Source: Bacillota bacterium
Lineage (GTDB): Bacteria > Bacillota > UBA4882 > UBA8346
Direction of reading: 5' to 3'
Length of the DNA stretch: 64,000 nucleotides
Assembly: GCA_023429995.1 (NCBI GenBank)
Contig: JAEZCE010000090.1
Span: 24,289-88,288 of the forward strand
Shown: in pieces, positions 42,675-51,503 of the stretch
Layout of the letters: each line of letters opens with the position of its first letter
How positions within the stretch are numbered: the first letter of the stretch is position 1
Translations under genes and position numbers: made by a program
The notes under the pieces: generated by a model
Database searches by the model: none
Told to the model about the DNA's origin: nothing
Seen by the model: only the letters and a program-made list of their open reading frames with translations

Positions 42675-45413
42675 GTGCAGAGCTATGGTTTTGACGGGCA
42701 AATAAAAAGACTTATTTCAATCATCACCGTTGTCGGTTTTTTGTTTTGTTTTCCAGGGGTCACCAGCGCGGAGAGCAGTCCGCCGGAAGGTATAGGGAAT
42801 ATCCAATGGCAAAGTGAAGTAACTTTTGCCCCCAATGCAACCTATCGTAAATATGTTGCGGAAAATCGAGCTGAAGGAATCGAGCATGGCTTTACCATTC
42901 AGTTCAAACCTTCCGAGCATCAATTGAAAATGATTGCCACATATGGGGAGGGGTTATACGGAGGGGACACGCTCAGCCAATTCATTCGCCATGTGGAAGC
43001 TGAAGGTTATGTCGTTTTTGGCGGAATCAATGCCGATGGCTTCAATATCAATACAGGCGTTCCCGATGGGCCGATGATTCATGACGGTCGGTTGGTAGCC
43101 TATCCCAATCAAGACTTTTGCATTGGTTTTACCCGGAGTGGGGAGGTTGTCGCCGGGAACCTGCGGGTCAATTTTTATGTCAAGTTACCCTCGGGAGATT
43201 TGAGAGTTCCCCATTTCAACGCCGACATGGGGGAATCGGGCGGCTATCTTTTCAGCCATGAGTTCGGCGATTCCACCAAGAACAAAATTTATCCGAGCTA
43301 TCAAGTAATTTGCGATATTATTTCCGGTAAACAAGCCCTCGGGCAAACGATGACGCTGAAAGTATCCGCTATTTGCGACGGGGCTTCCGGCGCGGAAAGC
43401 GATATTCCAATCGGAGAAAACCAAATGGTGATCGCCATGGCCAAAACCGATGGCAATCGGGATGATATTGCCGCTTTGAAGGGGCTATCCGTCGGAGATA
43501 TTTTGAATTTGGAGATTCGCGATGAAATTGGCGCCGCCGGGGGCAAGAGCACCTGGCCTGCGGTACAGGAAGCTATCGGCACCCTATCGGTTATCCTTCA
43601 GGATGGGAAAGTGGTTACCACGGATACCAATGTCCATCCCCGGACTTGTTTGGGTGTTAAACCGGACGGAACCGTCGTTCTTTTGGTGTTGGACGGACGG
43701 CGGCCCGGTTATAGCATGGGCTTAAATTTGCTTGATACCGCCGAATTTTTGCGTCAGCAGGGATGTGTGAGCGCAGTGAATCTGGACGGGGGAGGCTCAT
43801 CGGCGATCGCGGTCAGAAAGCCCGGAGAATCGGAATTGACGATTGTAAATCAGCCCTCCGACGGGAAAGAGCGGCCGGACGGCAATGCCTGGATTTTGGT
43901 ATCCGCCGTGGAAAGCGCGCCCGCGCATGCGCGCGTGCGGGAAGGCAAATTAGCTCACTTGCATATTAACCCCTCCAATTCATTGATTCTGGCCGGCGCT
44001 GCGTTGGATTATAATGTTCTGGGGACGGATGATTCCTATATGCCGGTTGCTATTCCCGATCCGCCCGTTTGGAGCACGAAAGGAAAGATTGGTTCCATGG
44101 ATCAAAACGGGAAGTTTATCGCGGCGGAGGAAGCGGCTACGGGCAGGATTATCGTAAAGGCCGGCCGGCGAAGCGCATTTGCGCAAATCAAGGTGGTTGG
44201 GGATATTGATTTTCATTTTAATATTTCCAGTTTAGCGGCTGATTCGGGTTCAATCCATCCCATGACGATCGAAGCTACAGCCGGCATATTTCCGGTTGTT
44301 TGCCAGAATACTCAATTTACCTGGAGTGTTACCGGGAATATCGGCGTCATTGATCAAAACGGAGTTTTTACGGCGGCGTCCGGTTCGGGCTTTTTGGGAA
44401 CCATTATTGCCACCTATGGAGGGAGACGTTGTGAAATCCCGGTATCCGTGGGAAAACTGCCGGTGGTGATTGAAGATTTCGAGGATGGCGTTACCGGCTG
44501 GAAAGCCACTCGGACCAAAATCACCCCGGATGATCTTGAAATGAGTGAAGAAACCGCGGAACCTTATGTTATGTTCGGTAAAAAGTCTTTAAAGCTCGAA
44601 TACAATATGACCGCCGGCTTATCCGGAACCGCCGGTTGTTTTCTGAAGGCGGATCCCCTGATTCAAATCGACGGTTACCCAACAGCCATCGGAATGTGGG
44701 TTTACGGCGACGGCAAGAGTCATTGGCTCCGGGGAATGCTCCAGGATGGAACGGGGGCCAAATTTGATGTGGATTTTACACCGAGAAACGAGGGCGTTGA
44801 TTGGACGGGCTGGAAATATGTAGAAGCAGCCATCCCCCAGGATAAGATGTTACCGCTTTATATTTACACTCCGGTGCGTTATATCGAAACCGACAATCAT
44901 AAAAAATCCGCCGGAATCCTTTACATTGACAATATTCGTTTACTATACGGCTATAAAAATGATGACCTTACTCCTCCGGTCATTGACGATATCACACCGG
45001 CGGACGGCGCCACCTTGACCGGTTATACCAACATCCGGGTGACTGTTTTTGATGGGGACAGCGGGATTGATCCGGAACGGATCAAGTTTTATGTGGATGA
45101 GGTCCAGAAGGATGATTATATTTATAATCAAAAAGCTGGCAATATCCAATGGAATACCAACGGGCTGTCGGAGGGGAAACATCAATTCACCTTGAAGGTC
45201 CGTGATAATTTCGGCAATCAAACCGAAGCGTCCTGGTATTATACATGGAAAACCGAAGAGCTCCAGGCCGTGCCGGATGACGGTTCCCCAACCGGAGCTA
45301 CGCAGGATGCGGCGGCTGCGCCGGGTGAGAGTTCATCGGCGGAAGAAATCCACCCAACACCCAATGAGACTTCACCGCCGGAAAAAAAGGACAATGAACC
45401 GGAGTTGAATTGA
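42675..45413 (+). CDS. Secreted phosphodiester glycosidase (NAGPA) protein
   Basis: 912-aa exported protein. Signal peptide at residues ~10-34 (GFLFCFPGVTSAES). Residues ~90-420 are a NAGPA/DUF2233 domain, with GGINADGFN and the hallmark VNLDGGGSSAIAV near residue 370. Then Big-type Ig-like segments (residues ~430-590), a jelly-roll carbohydrate-binding-like region (~595-760), another Ig-like segment (~765-860) and a low-complexity Ser/Pro/Glu tail. Such proteins act on sugar phosphodiesters in envelopes or exopolysaccharides. GTG start with GAGG upstream. A secreted enzyme near the T2SS genes could be a substrate; that is inference. Confidence 0.88.
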   Translation: MQSYGFDGQIKRLISIITVVGFLFCFPGVTSAESSPPEGIGNIQWQSEVTFAPNATYRKYVAENRAEGIEHGFTIQFKPSEHQLKMIATYGEGLYGGDTLSQFIRHVEAEGYVVFGGINADGFNINTGVPDGPMIHDGRLVAYPNQDFCIGFTRSGEVVAGNLRVNFYVKLPSGDLRVPHFNADMGESGGYLFSHEFGDSTKNKIYPSYQVICDIISGKQALGQTMTLKVSAICDGASGAESDIPIGENQMVIAMAKTDGNRDDIAALKGLSVGDILNLEIRDEIGAAGGKSTWPAVQEAIGTLSVILQDGKVVTTDTNVHPRTCLGVKPDGTVVLLVLDGRRPGYSMGLNLLDTAEFLRQQGCVSAVNLDGGGSSAIAVRKPGESELTIVNQPSDGKERPDGNAWILVSAVESAPAHARVREGKLAHLHINPSNSLILAGAALDYNVLGTDDSYMPVAIPDPPVWSTKGKIGSMDQNGKFIAAEEAATGRIIVKAGRRSAFAQIKVVGDIDFHFNISSLAADSGSIHPMTIEATAGIFPVVCQNTQFTWSVTGNIGVIDQNGVFTAASGSGFLGTIIATYGGRRCEIPVSVGKLPVVIEDFEDGVTGWKATRTKITPDDLEMSEETAEPYVMFGKKSLKLEYNMTAGLSGTAGCFLKADPLIQIDGYPTAIGMWVYGDGKSHWLRGMLQDGTGAKFDVDFTPRNEGVDWTGWKYVEAAIPQDKMLPLYIYTPVRYIETDNHKKSAGILYIDNIRLLYGYKNDDLTPPVIDDITPADGATLTGYTNIRVTVFDGDSGIDPERIKFYVDEVQKDDYIYNQKAGNIQWNTNGLSEGKHQFTLKVRDNFGNQTEASWYYTWKTEELQAVPDDGSPTGATQDAAAAPGESSSAEEIHPTPNETSPPEKKDNEPELN

Positions 45414-45486
45414 TTTTCCGGAAGAGGACTCAATCTTGCCTGGAAATCCGCTGATCGAATTCGCCACGGAGAGACGGAGAAACCTT

Positions 45487-45920
45487 TGCGTCGATCCTTT
45501 GAGTCACCGAAAGAATCATTTTTACCGCGGAAAGAATCCTCTGAGGGACGGAAAGCATCCTTTGAATGAGTCAAGGGATACTTTCTGTTACGGAAATGAT
45601 CGTTTTTACGACCAAAATGATCATTTGAACGGGAGAAAGGATCATTTTGGTCACGGAAAGGATCCTTTTTGGAGGGAAAAGGACCGCTCGGAAGAAGAAA
45701 AGGATCTTTTTTAAAGTTGGATCGACCTTTTGAAGGACTGAAAGGACTTTTTATTGCGAAAATTGATCGATTCAGTTACGGAAATGATCCTTTGGGTGAC
45801 CCCCTCGGTCCTCCGGAGGAAGAAATCGGTCCTTTCCGCGACGCAAAGGATCGATTGGGCGAGAAAATTGATTCTTTTCGAAAGATAAGGATCATTTCCG
45901 TAAAAAAAGGATCAATTATG
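45487..45920. repeat. Array of about 20 degenerate 21-bp repeats
   Basis: Tandem units of about 21 bp with a consensus like CGGAAAGGATCCTTTTTGG; the core AAAGGATCCTTT is itself palindromic. Read on the plus strand from 45436 to 45714 the units encode heptads such as RGKNPLR, DQNDHLN, HGKDPFW; after 45670 the array continues in another frame, and the reverse strand also yields heptads (RPSEDSF). No ribosome binding site or known domain supports translation. Just before it, GCCACGGAGAGACGGAGAA (45463-45481) resembles the end of the repeat family at 54786. Function unknown. Confidence 0.8.
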
Positions 45921-45978
45921 AAAGAAAACAATCAAATGTCGTGGGGTGTGATCAATTTTTGGGGTCGTATTTTGGGGT

Positions 45979-46006
45979 GTAGGGGCGTATTGCAATACGC
46001 CCCTAC
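45979..46006. repeat. Perfect 28-bp palindrome
   Basis: GTAGGGGCGTATTG is followed directly by its reverse complement. Palindromes of this kind occur as dispersed intergenic repeats in many bacteria. A second hairpin, GTTCACCG (46031-46038) with CGGTGAAC (46056-46063), follows. No gene is seen from 45920 to 46588. Confidence 0.85.
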
Positions 46007-46282
46007 CACACGCGTTGCCCCCCCCGCCCGGTTCACCGGTTTGGCAAAGGGGTTACGGTGAACATATTGTCCGCAATCGAGAGGAATTATGACCCGATTG
46101 GCAGGTATCAATAACAATCCGGGTAATTGGACTTAAAGATATCGAACATCCGGTAAGCCTAGTTTTTTATTTTAACTGGGGCATTTATCAGGAATATTGC
46201 TTCAGAAAAATTTTTAAACCGTTGGCGCATCAATATCTATAGTTGTCGGGACAAAATCGACACACTTTTTTCGAAAAAATGT

Positions 46283-46399
46283 GATAATATGGTAATGGGT
46301 AAATGCGGGATTCCAAAGGAATCCCGCCGAAATCCCGTCGGAGTCCCGATTTAGGACAGAAATATACAACGCTGCGGTTAGAGACCGGGGCGTTTTTTT
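46283..46399 (+). promoter_or_regulatory. Structured leader with terminator before gspE
   Basis: TGTGATAAT (46280-46288) could be an extended -10 box. Then a perfect 10-bp hairpin GCGGGATTCC/GGAATCCCGC (46305-46327), and a terminator: AACGC and CGGT (46368-46378) pair with ACCG and GCGTT (46384-46394) with T7. The layout suggests attenuation of the gsp operon or a separate short RNA. I do not recognise a riboswitch class. Confidence 0.5.
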
Positions 46400-46588
46400 G
46401 ACGGATTTTTGTTTGTCCGCGGGAGAACTGAATGGGATGACCTTCCCCAGAAAGGTCCTGAAAAGGTAAAAAAAATAATTTTAAACAAATCTCCAAACAA
46501 GAAGGGGTTTCATTGACAATTTTTAGCAGGAGATTTTATATATTCCACGAAATTATAAAAATTGAAAACATTTAATTTGGAGTGTTTT

Positions 46589-48277
46589 ATGGAATTGTTG
46601 GGACAAGTCCTGATAAAGCAGGGATATATTTCCGAGGACCAGTTGGCGGAAGGGCTGGAAAAGCAAGGGGAATTCGCTTTGCCCCTTGGTAAAACATTGC
46701 TCAAGATTGGAACCATCCAAGGGGAACAATTGGCGAAAGCCCTAAGCATTCAACTCCAAATTCCTTACGGCAATCCGATGGAGTTTGGCGTTGAGCCCGA
46801 AACCATCGGGCTCCTCACTTCCCGCCAGGCAGAGAAGTATCAGGTTATTCCGGTAAAACTTGAGGGAAACCGGGTTACTTTGGCCACTTCCGAACCGCTG
46901 GATTTGGCTGTCTTGGATCAATTGCGGGAATTCCTTCCCTATAAAATAAAACTGATGGCGGCTTCGATGGATCGTATCAAAGAGGCGCTGGAAAAATATT
47001 ATGGTTCTTCTCTGGATTCGGTGGCTGCGGTATTGGAGGATTTAAACGAATCCGAGCTTAGCCAGTATCAAAACTCCTCCGGAACCATCGAGACCAGTTC
47101 CATTGTTCCGGAAAATATGGCCAACGAGGCCCCCATTATCCGGCTGGTCAATACCATCATTACCGGCGCCGTGAAAGCCGGAGCCAGCGACATTCATTTG
47201 GAACCTTTTGAAGATGAAATCAAAGTCCGTTACCGGATTGACGGGGTTTTGCAGGAGGCGATTCCGCCGCCTAAAAATCTTTTTTTGGCCGTCATTTCCA
47301 GGATTAAATTAATGGCCGGAATGGATATTACCGAACGGCGGATTCCCCAGGACGGCCGAATCCGGGTTCGGATCAATAACCGCGATTTGGACTTGCGGGT
47401 GGCGGTGGCGCCTACCCTGTACGGGGAATCGGCGGTCCTGAGAATTTTGAACCGGGAAAGCATCATGCTGGGGCTCAACCAGTTAGGATTATCCAACCGC
47501 AATGTGGCTTTGTTCTCCAACTTGATCCGTAAACCCCACGGGATGATTTTGGTCACCGGGCCGACCGGCAGCGGCAAAACCACCACTTTATATGCGGCAT
47601 TGCAACTGCTGAACGAATCAACCCGGAAGATCATCACCATCGAAGATCCCATTGAGTATCAACTCAAAGGGATTAACCAGATGCAGGTCAATGCCAAGCT
47701 GGATTTTACTTTTGCTCAGGGACTCAGAACCATTGTGCGTCTTGATCCGGATGTAATTTTGGTTGGAGAAATCCGTGACCGTGAAACCGCGGAGGTTGCC
47801 ATCCAATCGGCCCTCACCGGCCATTTGGTATTTGCCACCCTTCACACCAACGATGCCTCCTCCGCTTTTACCCGTCTGGTTGATATGGGGGTTGAGGAGT
47901 TCCTGGTGGCTTCAACCGTTTGCGGAGTGTTGGCCCAAAGGCTGGTACGGAAAATTTGCCCGAAATGCAGCGCGCCCTATGAACCGATCCCGCAGGAGCT
48001 TGAAATGTTAGGTAACGGTGATGAGGGGATTCGATTCATTAAAGGAAAAGGTTGTGACTATTGCAATTCCATCGGTTACCGCGGCCAGATCGGCCTTTTT
48101 GAAATGCTGGTCGGCAATGAGGAAATTGAACGGCTGGTGATGGAACGTTCGAACTCGGGCAGGATTAGAGAAGCCGCCACCAGACTGGGAATGGCGACCC
48201 TGCGGGATGACGGGATTGTCAAAGTGAAAGAGGGGACAACCACCCTTAGCGAAGTTTTACGGGTAACCCGGGAATAA
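46589..48277 (+). CDS. gspE: T2SS ATPase GspE
   Basis: 562-aa secretion ATPase. N-terminal MshEN/T2SSE-N domain (residues ~1-140), then the ATPase core: Walker A GPTGSGKTTTLYAAL (residues ~324-338), Asp box around TIEDPIEYQL, Walker B DPDVILVGEIRD and His box LATLHTNDA. A tetracysteine zinc motif (CPKC...CDYC, residues ~455-495) is present as in GspE and PilB. It powers pseudopilus assembly. GGAGTG before ATG 46589 decides the start. The order of the genes that follow identifies it as T2SS rather than type IV pilus. Confidence 0.95.
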   Translation: MELLGQVLIKQGYISEDQLAEGLEKQGEFALPLGKTLLKIGTIQGEQLAKALSIQLQIPYGNPMEFGVEPETIGLLTSRQAEKYQVIPVKLEGNRVTLATSEPLDLAVLDQLREFLPYKIKLMAASMDRIKEALEKYYGSSLDSVAAVLEDLNESELSQYQNSSGTIETSSIVPENMANEAPIIRLVNTIITGAVKAGASDIHLEPFEDEIKVRYRIDGVLQEAIPPPKNLFLAVISRIKLMAGMDITERRIPQDGRIRVRINNRDLDLRVAVAPTLYGESAVLRILNRESIMLGLNQLGLSNRNVALFSNLIRKPHGMILVTGPTGSGKTTTLYAALQLLNESTRKIITIEDPIEYQLKGINQMQVNAKLDFTFAQGLRTIVRLDPDVILVGEIRDRETAEVAIQSALTGHLVFATLHTNDASSAFTRLVDMGVEEFLVASTVCGVLAQRLVRKICPKCSAPYEPIPQELEMLGNGDEGIRFIKGKGCDYCNSIGYRGQIGLFEMLVGNEEIERLVMERSNSGRIREAATRLGMATLRDDGIVKVKEGTTTLSEVLRVTRE

Positions 48278-48316
48278 TTGAGGCATTTTTACGATTTTAC
48301 TTTGAGGTGTGAATGA

Positions 48317-49525
48317 ATGCAATTTCAATACAAGGCCGCCGACTCCACGGGAAAAATTGAATTCGGCAGGGAAGAAGCGGAATCCAAGGAGCTCTTGATT
48401 TCCCATCTGAAAGCCCAGGGTAAATTTTTGCTGGAAATCAAGGAAGCGCCGGAGATATTTTCCCTCCAAAAACAACGGATGAGGTTTTCCAGACAGGAAC
48501 GGCTTACCTTTACCCAGCAATTGGCGGGTTTATTGGAAGCCGGGATCCCTTTGGAAAGGGCTTTGGGAATATTAAGCAAATTGAAATTCAGTCCCAATAT
48601 CGGGAATACCGTGGTCCAACTGCGCCGCTCTCTGCAGGAAGGTCTTTCTTTTACAATGGCTTTGGAGCGTTTTCCCGACTTTTTTCCGGAATTTTATGTT
48701 AATATGGTGAGGGCCGGCGAAGCGGGCGGAATTTTACCGGAGGTCTTAAAGCGGTTGGCCAAATACCTGGAGGAGGAGATTAGCCTCCGGCGGTTCATCG
48801 TTAGCAGTCTGTTTTACCCGATGATCCTGGCGGTTTCTAGTTTGGCGGCGATTTTGTTTTATGTTGCCGTGGTGATTCCCAAATTTCAATCGGTCTTTCA
48901 AGGGATGGACACGGATTTGCCTGCGGTGACCAAGGGGGTCATGATTTTTGGGGAATGTCTGGATAATTACTGGTGGCTGGCATTACTGGTTATCGGTGCT
49001 GGGGTTGTGTGGTGGATGAAGGAAGCGAACACCCCCGGCGGCAAGCTGAGGATCGATACCGTCAAATTGAAGATTCCCTGGATCGGCCCGATTCTGGAAA
49101 AGATCGCCATCACCAAAATGGCCTTCTCCTTGAGTTTGCTTTACAGCAGCGGGGTATCTCTTTTAAATGGCCTGGCGATTGCCGGCAAAATCATGGGAAA
49201 CGCCTGTTTAAACCAGGCCCTTAAAAAGGTCGAAGAAGAGGTCAAACAGGGGAACACCCTGGCCAAGGGCATGGCGGCCCAGGGCGTGTTCCCGGTGTTA
49301 GCCGTGGAAATGATCGGTGTCGGGGAAGAAAGCGGCAATCTCGGGACCATGCTGGAGCAAGTCGCCACAAGCTACGATAATGATGTGAAACATTCTTTGA
49401 GCATCTTCATGTCATTATTTGAACCCTTATTAATCTTTTTAATGGTCGGAGTCATCGGTATTCTGGCGGTAGCCATTTTGCTGCCGGTGATCAATATGAA
49501 TTCCCAAATGGATGGAATGGGTTAA
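48317..49525 (+). CDS. gspF: T2SS inner-membrane platform protein GspF
   Basis: 402-aa polytopic platform protein with two T2SSF domains (residues ~70-195 and ~270-395) and three membrane helices (~170-192, ~215-235, ~375-398). Typical segments are FTQQLAGLLEAGIPLERAL and MVRAGEAGG, and in the second copy LLYSSGVSLLNGL and MIGVGEESG. It couples the ATPase to pseudopilin insertion. GAGGTG lies upstream of the ATG. Confidence 0.95.
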   Translation: MQFQYKAADSTGKIEFGREEAESKELLISHLKAQGKFLLEIKEAPEIFSLQKQRMRFSRQERLTFTQQLAGLLEAGIPLERALGILSKLKFSPNIGNTVVQLRRSLQEGLSFTMALERFPDFFPEFYVNMVRAGEAGGILPEVLKRLAKYLEEEISLRRFIVSSLFYPMILAVSSLAAILFYVAVVIPKFQSVFQGMDTDLPAVTKGVMIFGECLDNYWWLALLVIGAGVVWWMKEANTPGGKLRIDTVKLKIPWIGPILEKIAITKMAFSLSLLYSSGVSLLNGLAIAGKIMGNACLNQALKKVEEEVKQGNTLAKGMAAQGVFPVLAVEMIGVGEESGNLGTMLEQVATSYDNDVKHSLSIFMSLFEPLLIFLMVGVIGILAVAILLPVINMNSQMDGMG

Positions 49526-49565
49526 GAAGTTTGCCTAAACGAGAGAATCAAAGGAGTGAAGGTTG

Positions 49566-50006
49566 ATGTTGCAAAAAAATCGTAAGAATGAAGACGGCTA
49601 TACCTTGATTGAAATCCTGGCGGTTTTGACATTACTGGCTTTTATCATCACGATGGTGGCCCCCAATATTATTAACAGCCTGCAAAACGGCCAGGTGAAG
49701 GCGGCTAAATCCCAGATCAGTTCCACCGAAAATGTTTTAAACTCCTATTACTTGGATAATTCCGCTTACCCAACCACCGAGCAAGGGTTGAAGGCGTTGA
49801 TTGAGAAACCGAATGCCTCTCCGATACCGGAAAACTGGAACGGGCCGTATTTACAAAAGAATAAAATGCCCGCCGATCCTTGGGGCCACGAATTGCATTA
49901 TAAATCGCCGGGTGAACATAATCCCGATACCTATGATTTGTTCAGTTACGGCAAGGACAATGCCGATGGCGGAACCGGGGCCAATGCCGACCTTGGAAAC
50001 TGGTAA
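49566..50006 (+). CDS. gspG: T2SS major pseudopilin GspG
   Basis: 146-aa major pseudopilin. Class III signal with prepilin peptidase cleavage after G11 (NEDG, then YTLIEILAV), a hydrophobic helix, then the GspG hallmarks YYLDNSAYPTTEQGLKALIE, WNGPYL, DPWGHELHYKSPG and the C-terminal calcium-binding segment ending in ADLGNW. These features separate it from type IV pilins. AAAGGAGTG precedes ATG 49566. No prepilin peptidase gene lies in this window. Confidence 0.96.
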   Translation: MLQKNRKNEDGYTLIEILAVLTLLAFIITMVAPNIINSLQNGQVKAAKSQISSTENVLNSYYLDNSAYPTTEQGLKALIEKPNASPIPENWNGPYLQKNKMPADPWGHELHYKSPGEHNPDTYDLFSYGKDNADGGTGANADLGNW

Positions 50007-50598
50007 AGGGACTGCAGGCTTTACCCTGCTGGAAGTGGCGGCGGTCATTGCGTTAATCGGCGTAATATCCATACTCGCCCTGCCAAGAATCACTCTCTCC
50101 CTGGAACAGGTGGAGGTCGGTTCTGTGGGGCGGCTTATTCAATCCGACATCCGTCAAATGCGGAACGAATCGGTCATGGATCCCGCCACGGAGAAAGTGG
50201 TTTCCTTCACTGAAAACGGGTATTCGTTCACTATCGGGGATCATTGCATCACCCGTAACTTTCGCTATGAATTTGCATTCGAACTACCCCAACAGGCGGA
50301 GGATGAAGCGCTTCCTCCCGATGCCCCTGAGAATGGTGGGCAAAATAAAACGGCTCCATCGGGAACCCTTCACGCTGGCGACGATGCTGACGATGGTGAC
50401 GGTGATAGTGATGATGATGATAGCAGCGAAGTTCCTCCGGAACCGTCCTGTGAAATTCATTTTAGCGGTGGAGAATTAGACAATGAAGTCCAATTCAATT
50501 GGAAAACCAGGCATTTTGAAGGCTCCTTTCTTTGCAAGGCTGACGGAGCCGTGGAATGGAAATATCAACGGCAGCAACGTAGTGCAAAAACAAAGTGA
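49984..50598 (+). CDS. gspH: T2SS minor pseudopilin GspH, with Asp-rich insert
   Basis: 204-aa minor pseudopilin. Cleavage site KGTAG then FTLLEVAAVIALIG (residues ~8-26). Residues ~105-160 hold a low-complexity insert including DDADDGDGDSDDDDSSE, unusual for the family; it may lie on an exposed loop and bind Ca2+. The start overlaps the end of gspG by 23 bp; the frame is open further upstream but inside gspG in another frame. GspI in turn starts inside its 3' end. Confidence 0.85.
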   Translation: MPTLETGKGTAGFTLLEVAAVIALIGVISILALPRITLSLEQVEVGSVGRLIQSDIRQMRNESVMDPATEKVVSFTENGYSFTIGDHCITRNFRYEFAFELPQQAEDEALPPDAPENGGQNKTAPSGTLHAGDDADDGDGDSDDDDSSEVPPEPSCEIHFSGGELDNEVQFNWKTRHFEGSFLCKADGAVEWKYQRQQRSAKTK

Positions 50599-50947
50599 AT
50601 CCAACGGCGGGTTTACCCTGCTGGAAGTGTTAATTGCCATTACCATTACCGGGCTGGTGATGGCGGTATTATCCAACGCCTTGATCCAAAACACTCAAAA
50701 TCAGCATTTGTTGCAAGAGCGGCAAATCGCTCTGGTTCTCGGCCGCAGCAAACTTGCGGAAATCGTTTATAATAGCGAATCGGGTTCTTTCGGCGACTTT
50801 GAGGGTCCTTACAACAAGTTTCACTGGTATGCTTCATCGGAAGATTTACCGGATGGTTATGCCAAGATTACTTTATCGGTAGAATGGAGGGATGTCCGTG
50901 CTCGTTCCCACCAAACCGTCCTTATCGGTTACAGCCTTCCGCAATGA
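50582..50947 (+). CDS. gspI: T2SS minor pseudopilin GspI
   Basis: 121-aa minor pseudopilin. Cleavage SNGG then FTLLEVLIAITITGLVMAV. The length and the C-terminal ITLSVEWRD-type strand suit GspI. The GTG at 50582 overlaps gspH by 17 bp; the frame extends upstream to 50483, but that part would lie before the pilin leader. No clear ribosome binding site, so coupling to gspH is likely. Confidence 0.85.
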   Translation: MQKQSESNGGFTLLEVLIAITITGLVMAVLSNALIQNTQNQHLLQERQIALVLGRSKLAEIVYNSESGSFGDFEGPYNKFHWYASSEDLPDGYAKITLSVEWRDVRARSHQTVLIGYSLPQ

Positions 50948-51503
50948 TCTCGGCATGACATTGGTGGAAGTATTGGCTTCCTTGAGTTTGCTAATGATTT
51001 TGCTTGGGGTTTTGTCGCAATTTTTATATACGGACGTCCGGTTATGGGGTAAAAATAACAATGCCTTCGAACGGGGTTATCAATTACGGGTATTGTCGCA
51101 AACGTTTCATAACGACCTGGGTTCAATGGTCAGCGGCGCTTTTCTCGCCGAACCGGCCGTCCAGGGTGATGATTACCATTTCGCCTTTTGGGCTGTAAAA
51201 CCTGATGGTTTGGTCCAGATTCAATACCGTTACGATCCATCCGCCCAGAAAGTTTTTCGTTCGGCGGGGTTTTGGGGAAGCAAACCCCAGGAAAAGTTGG
51301 TCTTTGATGGGGTGGAAGAATGGAAATTCGAATATTACCGGCCCAAAATGAAAAACTGGGAGCTTTATTGGAAGCCGGATCAAAATAAAACGGATCTACC
51401 CTCTTTAGTCCGGGTGACCGCAAAGATTCACAACAGTCATACCGAAATGTTGGTTGTGCCTCTCCCGGTTTGGCGCAATGAAAGTGATGATCATGGAACA
51501 TAA
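50898..51503 (+). CDS. gspJ: T2SS minor pseudopilin GspJ
   Basis: 201-aa minor pseudopilin. Leader of about 18 residues ending NDLG, then MTLVEVLASLSLLMILLG. The rest has the beta-rich GspJ layout (VQIQYRYD, VEEWKFEYY). GGAGGG ends directly against ATG 50892, so GTG 50898, six bases away, is the better start. Overlaps both gspI and gspK, as is common in these operons. Confidence 0.85.
   Translation: MLVPTKPSLSVTAFRNDLGMTLVEVLASLSLLMILLGVLSQFLYTDVRLWGKNNNAFERGYQLRVLSQTFHNDLGSMVSGAFLAEPAVQGDDYHFAFWAVKPDGLVQIQYRYDPSAQKVFRSAGFWGSKPQEKLVFDGVEEWKFEYYRPKMKNWELYWKPDQNKTDLPSLVRVTAKIHNSHTEMLVVPLPVWRNESDDHGT

Noticed and set aside
43922..43933. CG-rich 12-bp palindrome inside the NAGPA gene
   Set aside because: Fully explained by Ala/Arg/His codons in a coding region; no other support for a site.
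45436..46061. Two plus-strand frames across the 21-bp repeat array
   Set aside because: They are open because the repeat length is a multiple of three and lacks stops; no start signal, frame switches midway and the opposite strand is open as well.
47543..48250. gspE region as a type IV pilus or competence (ComG) operon
   Set aside because: The downstream GspG and GspK features and the H-I-J-K-L-M order are specific to type II secretion.
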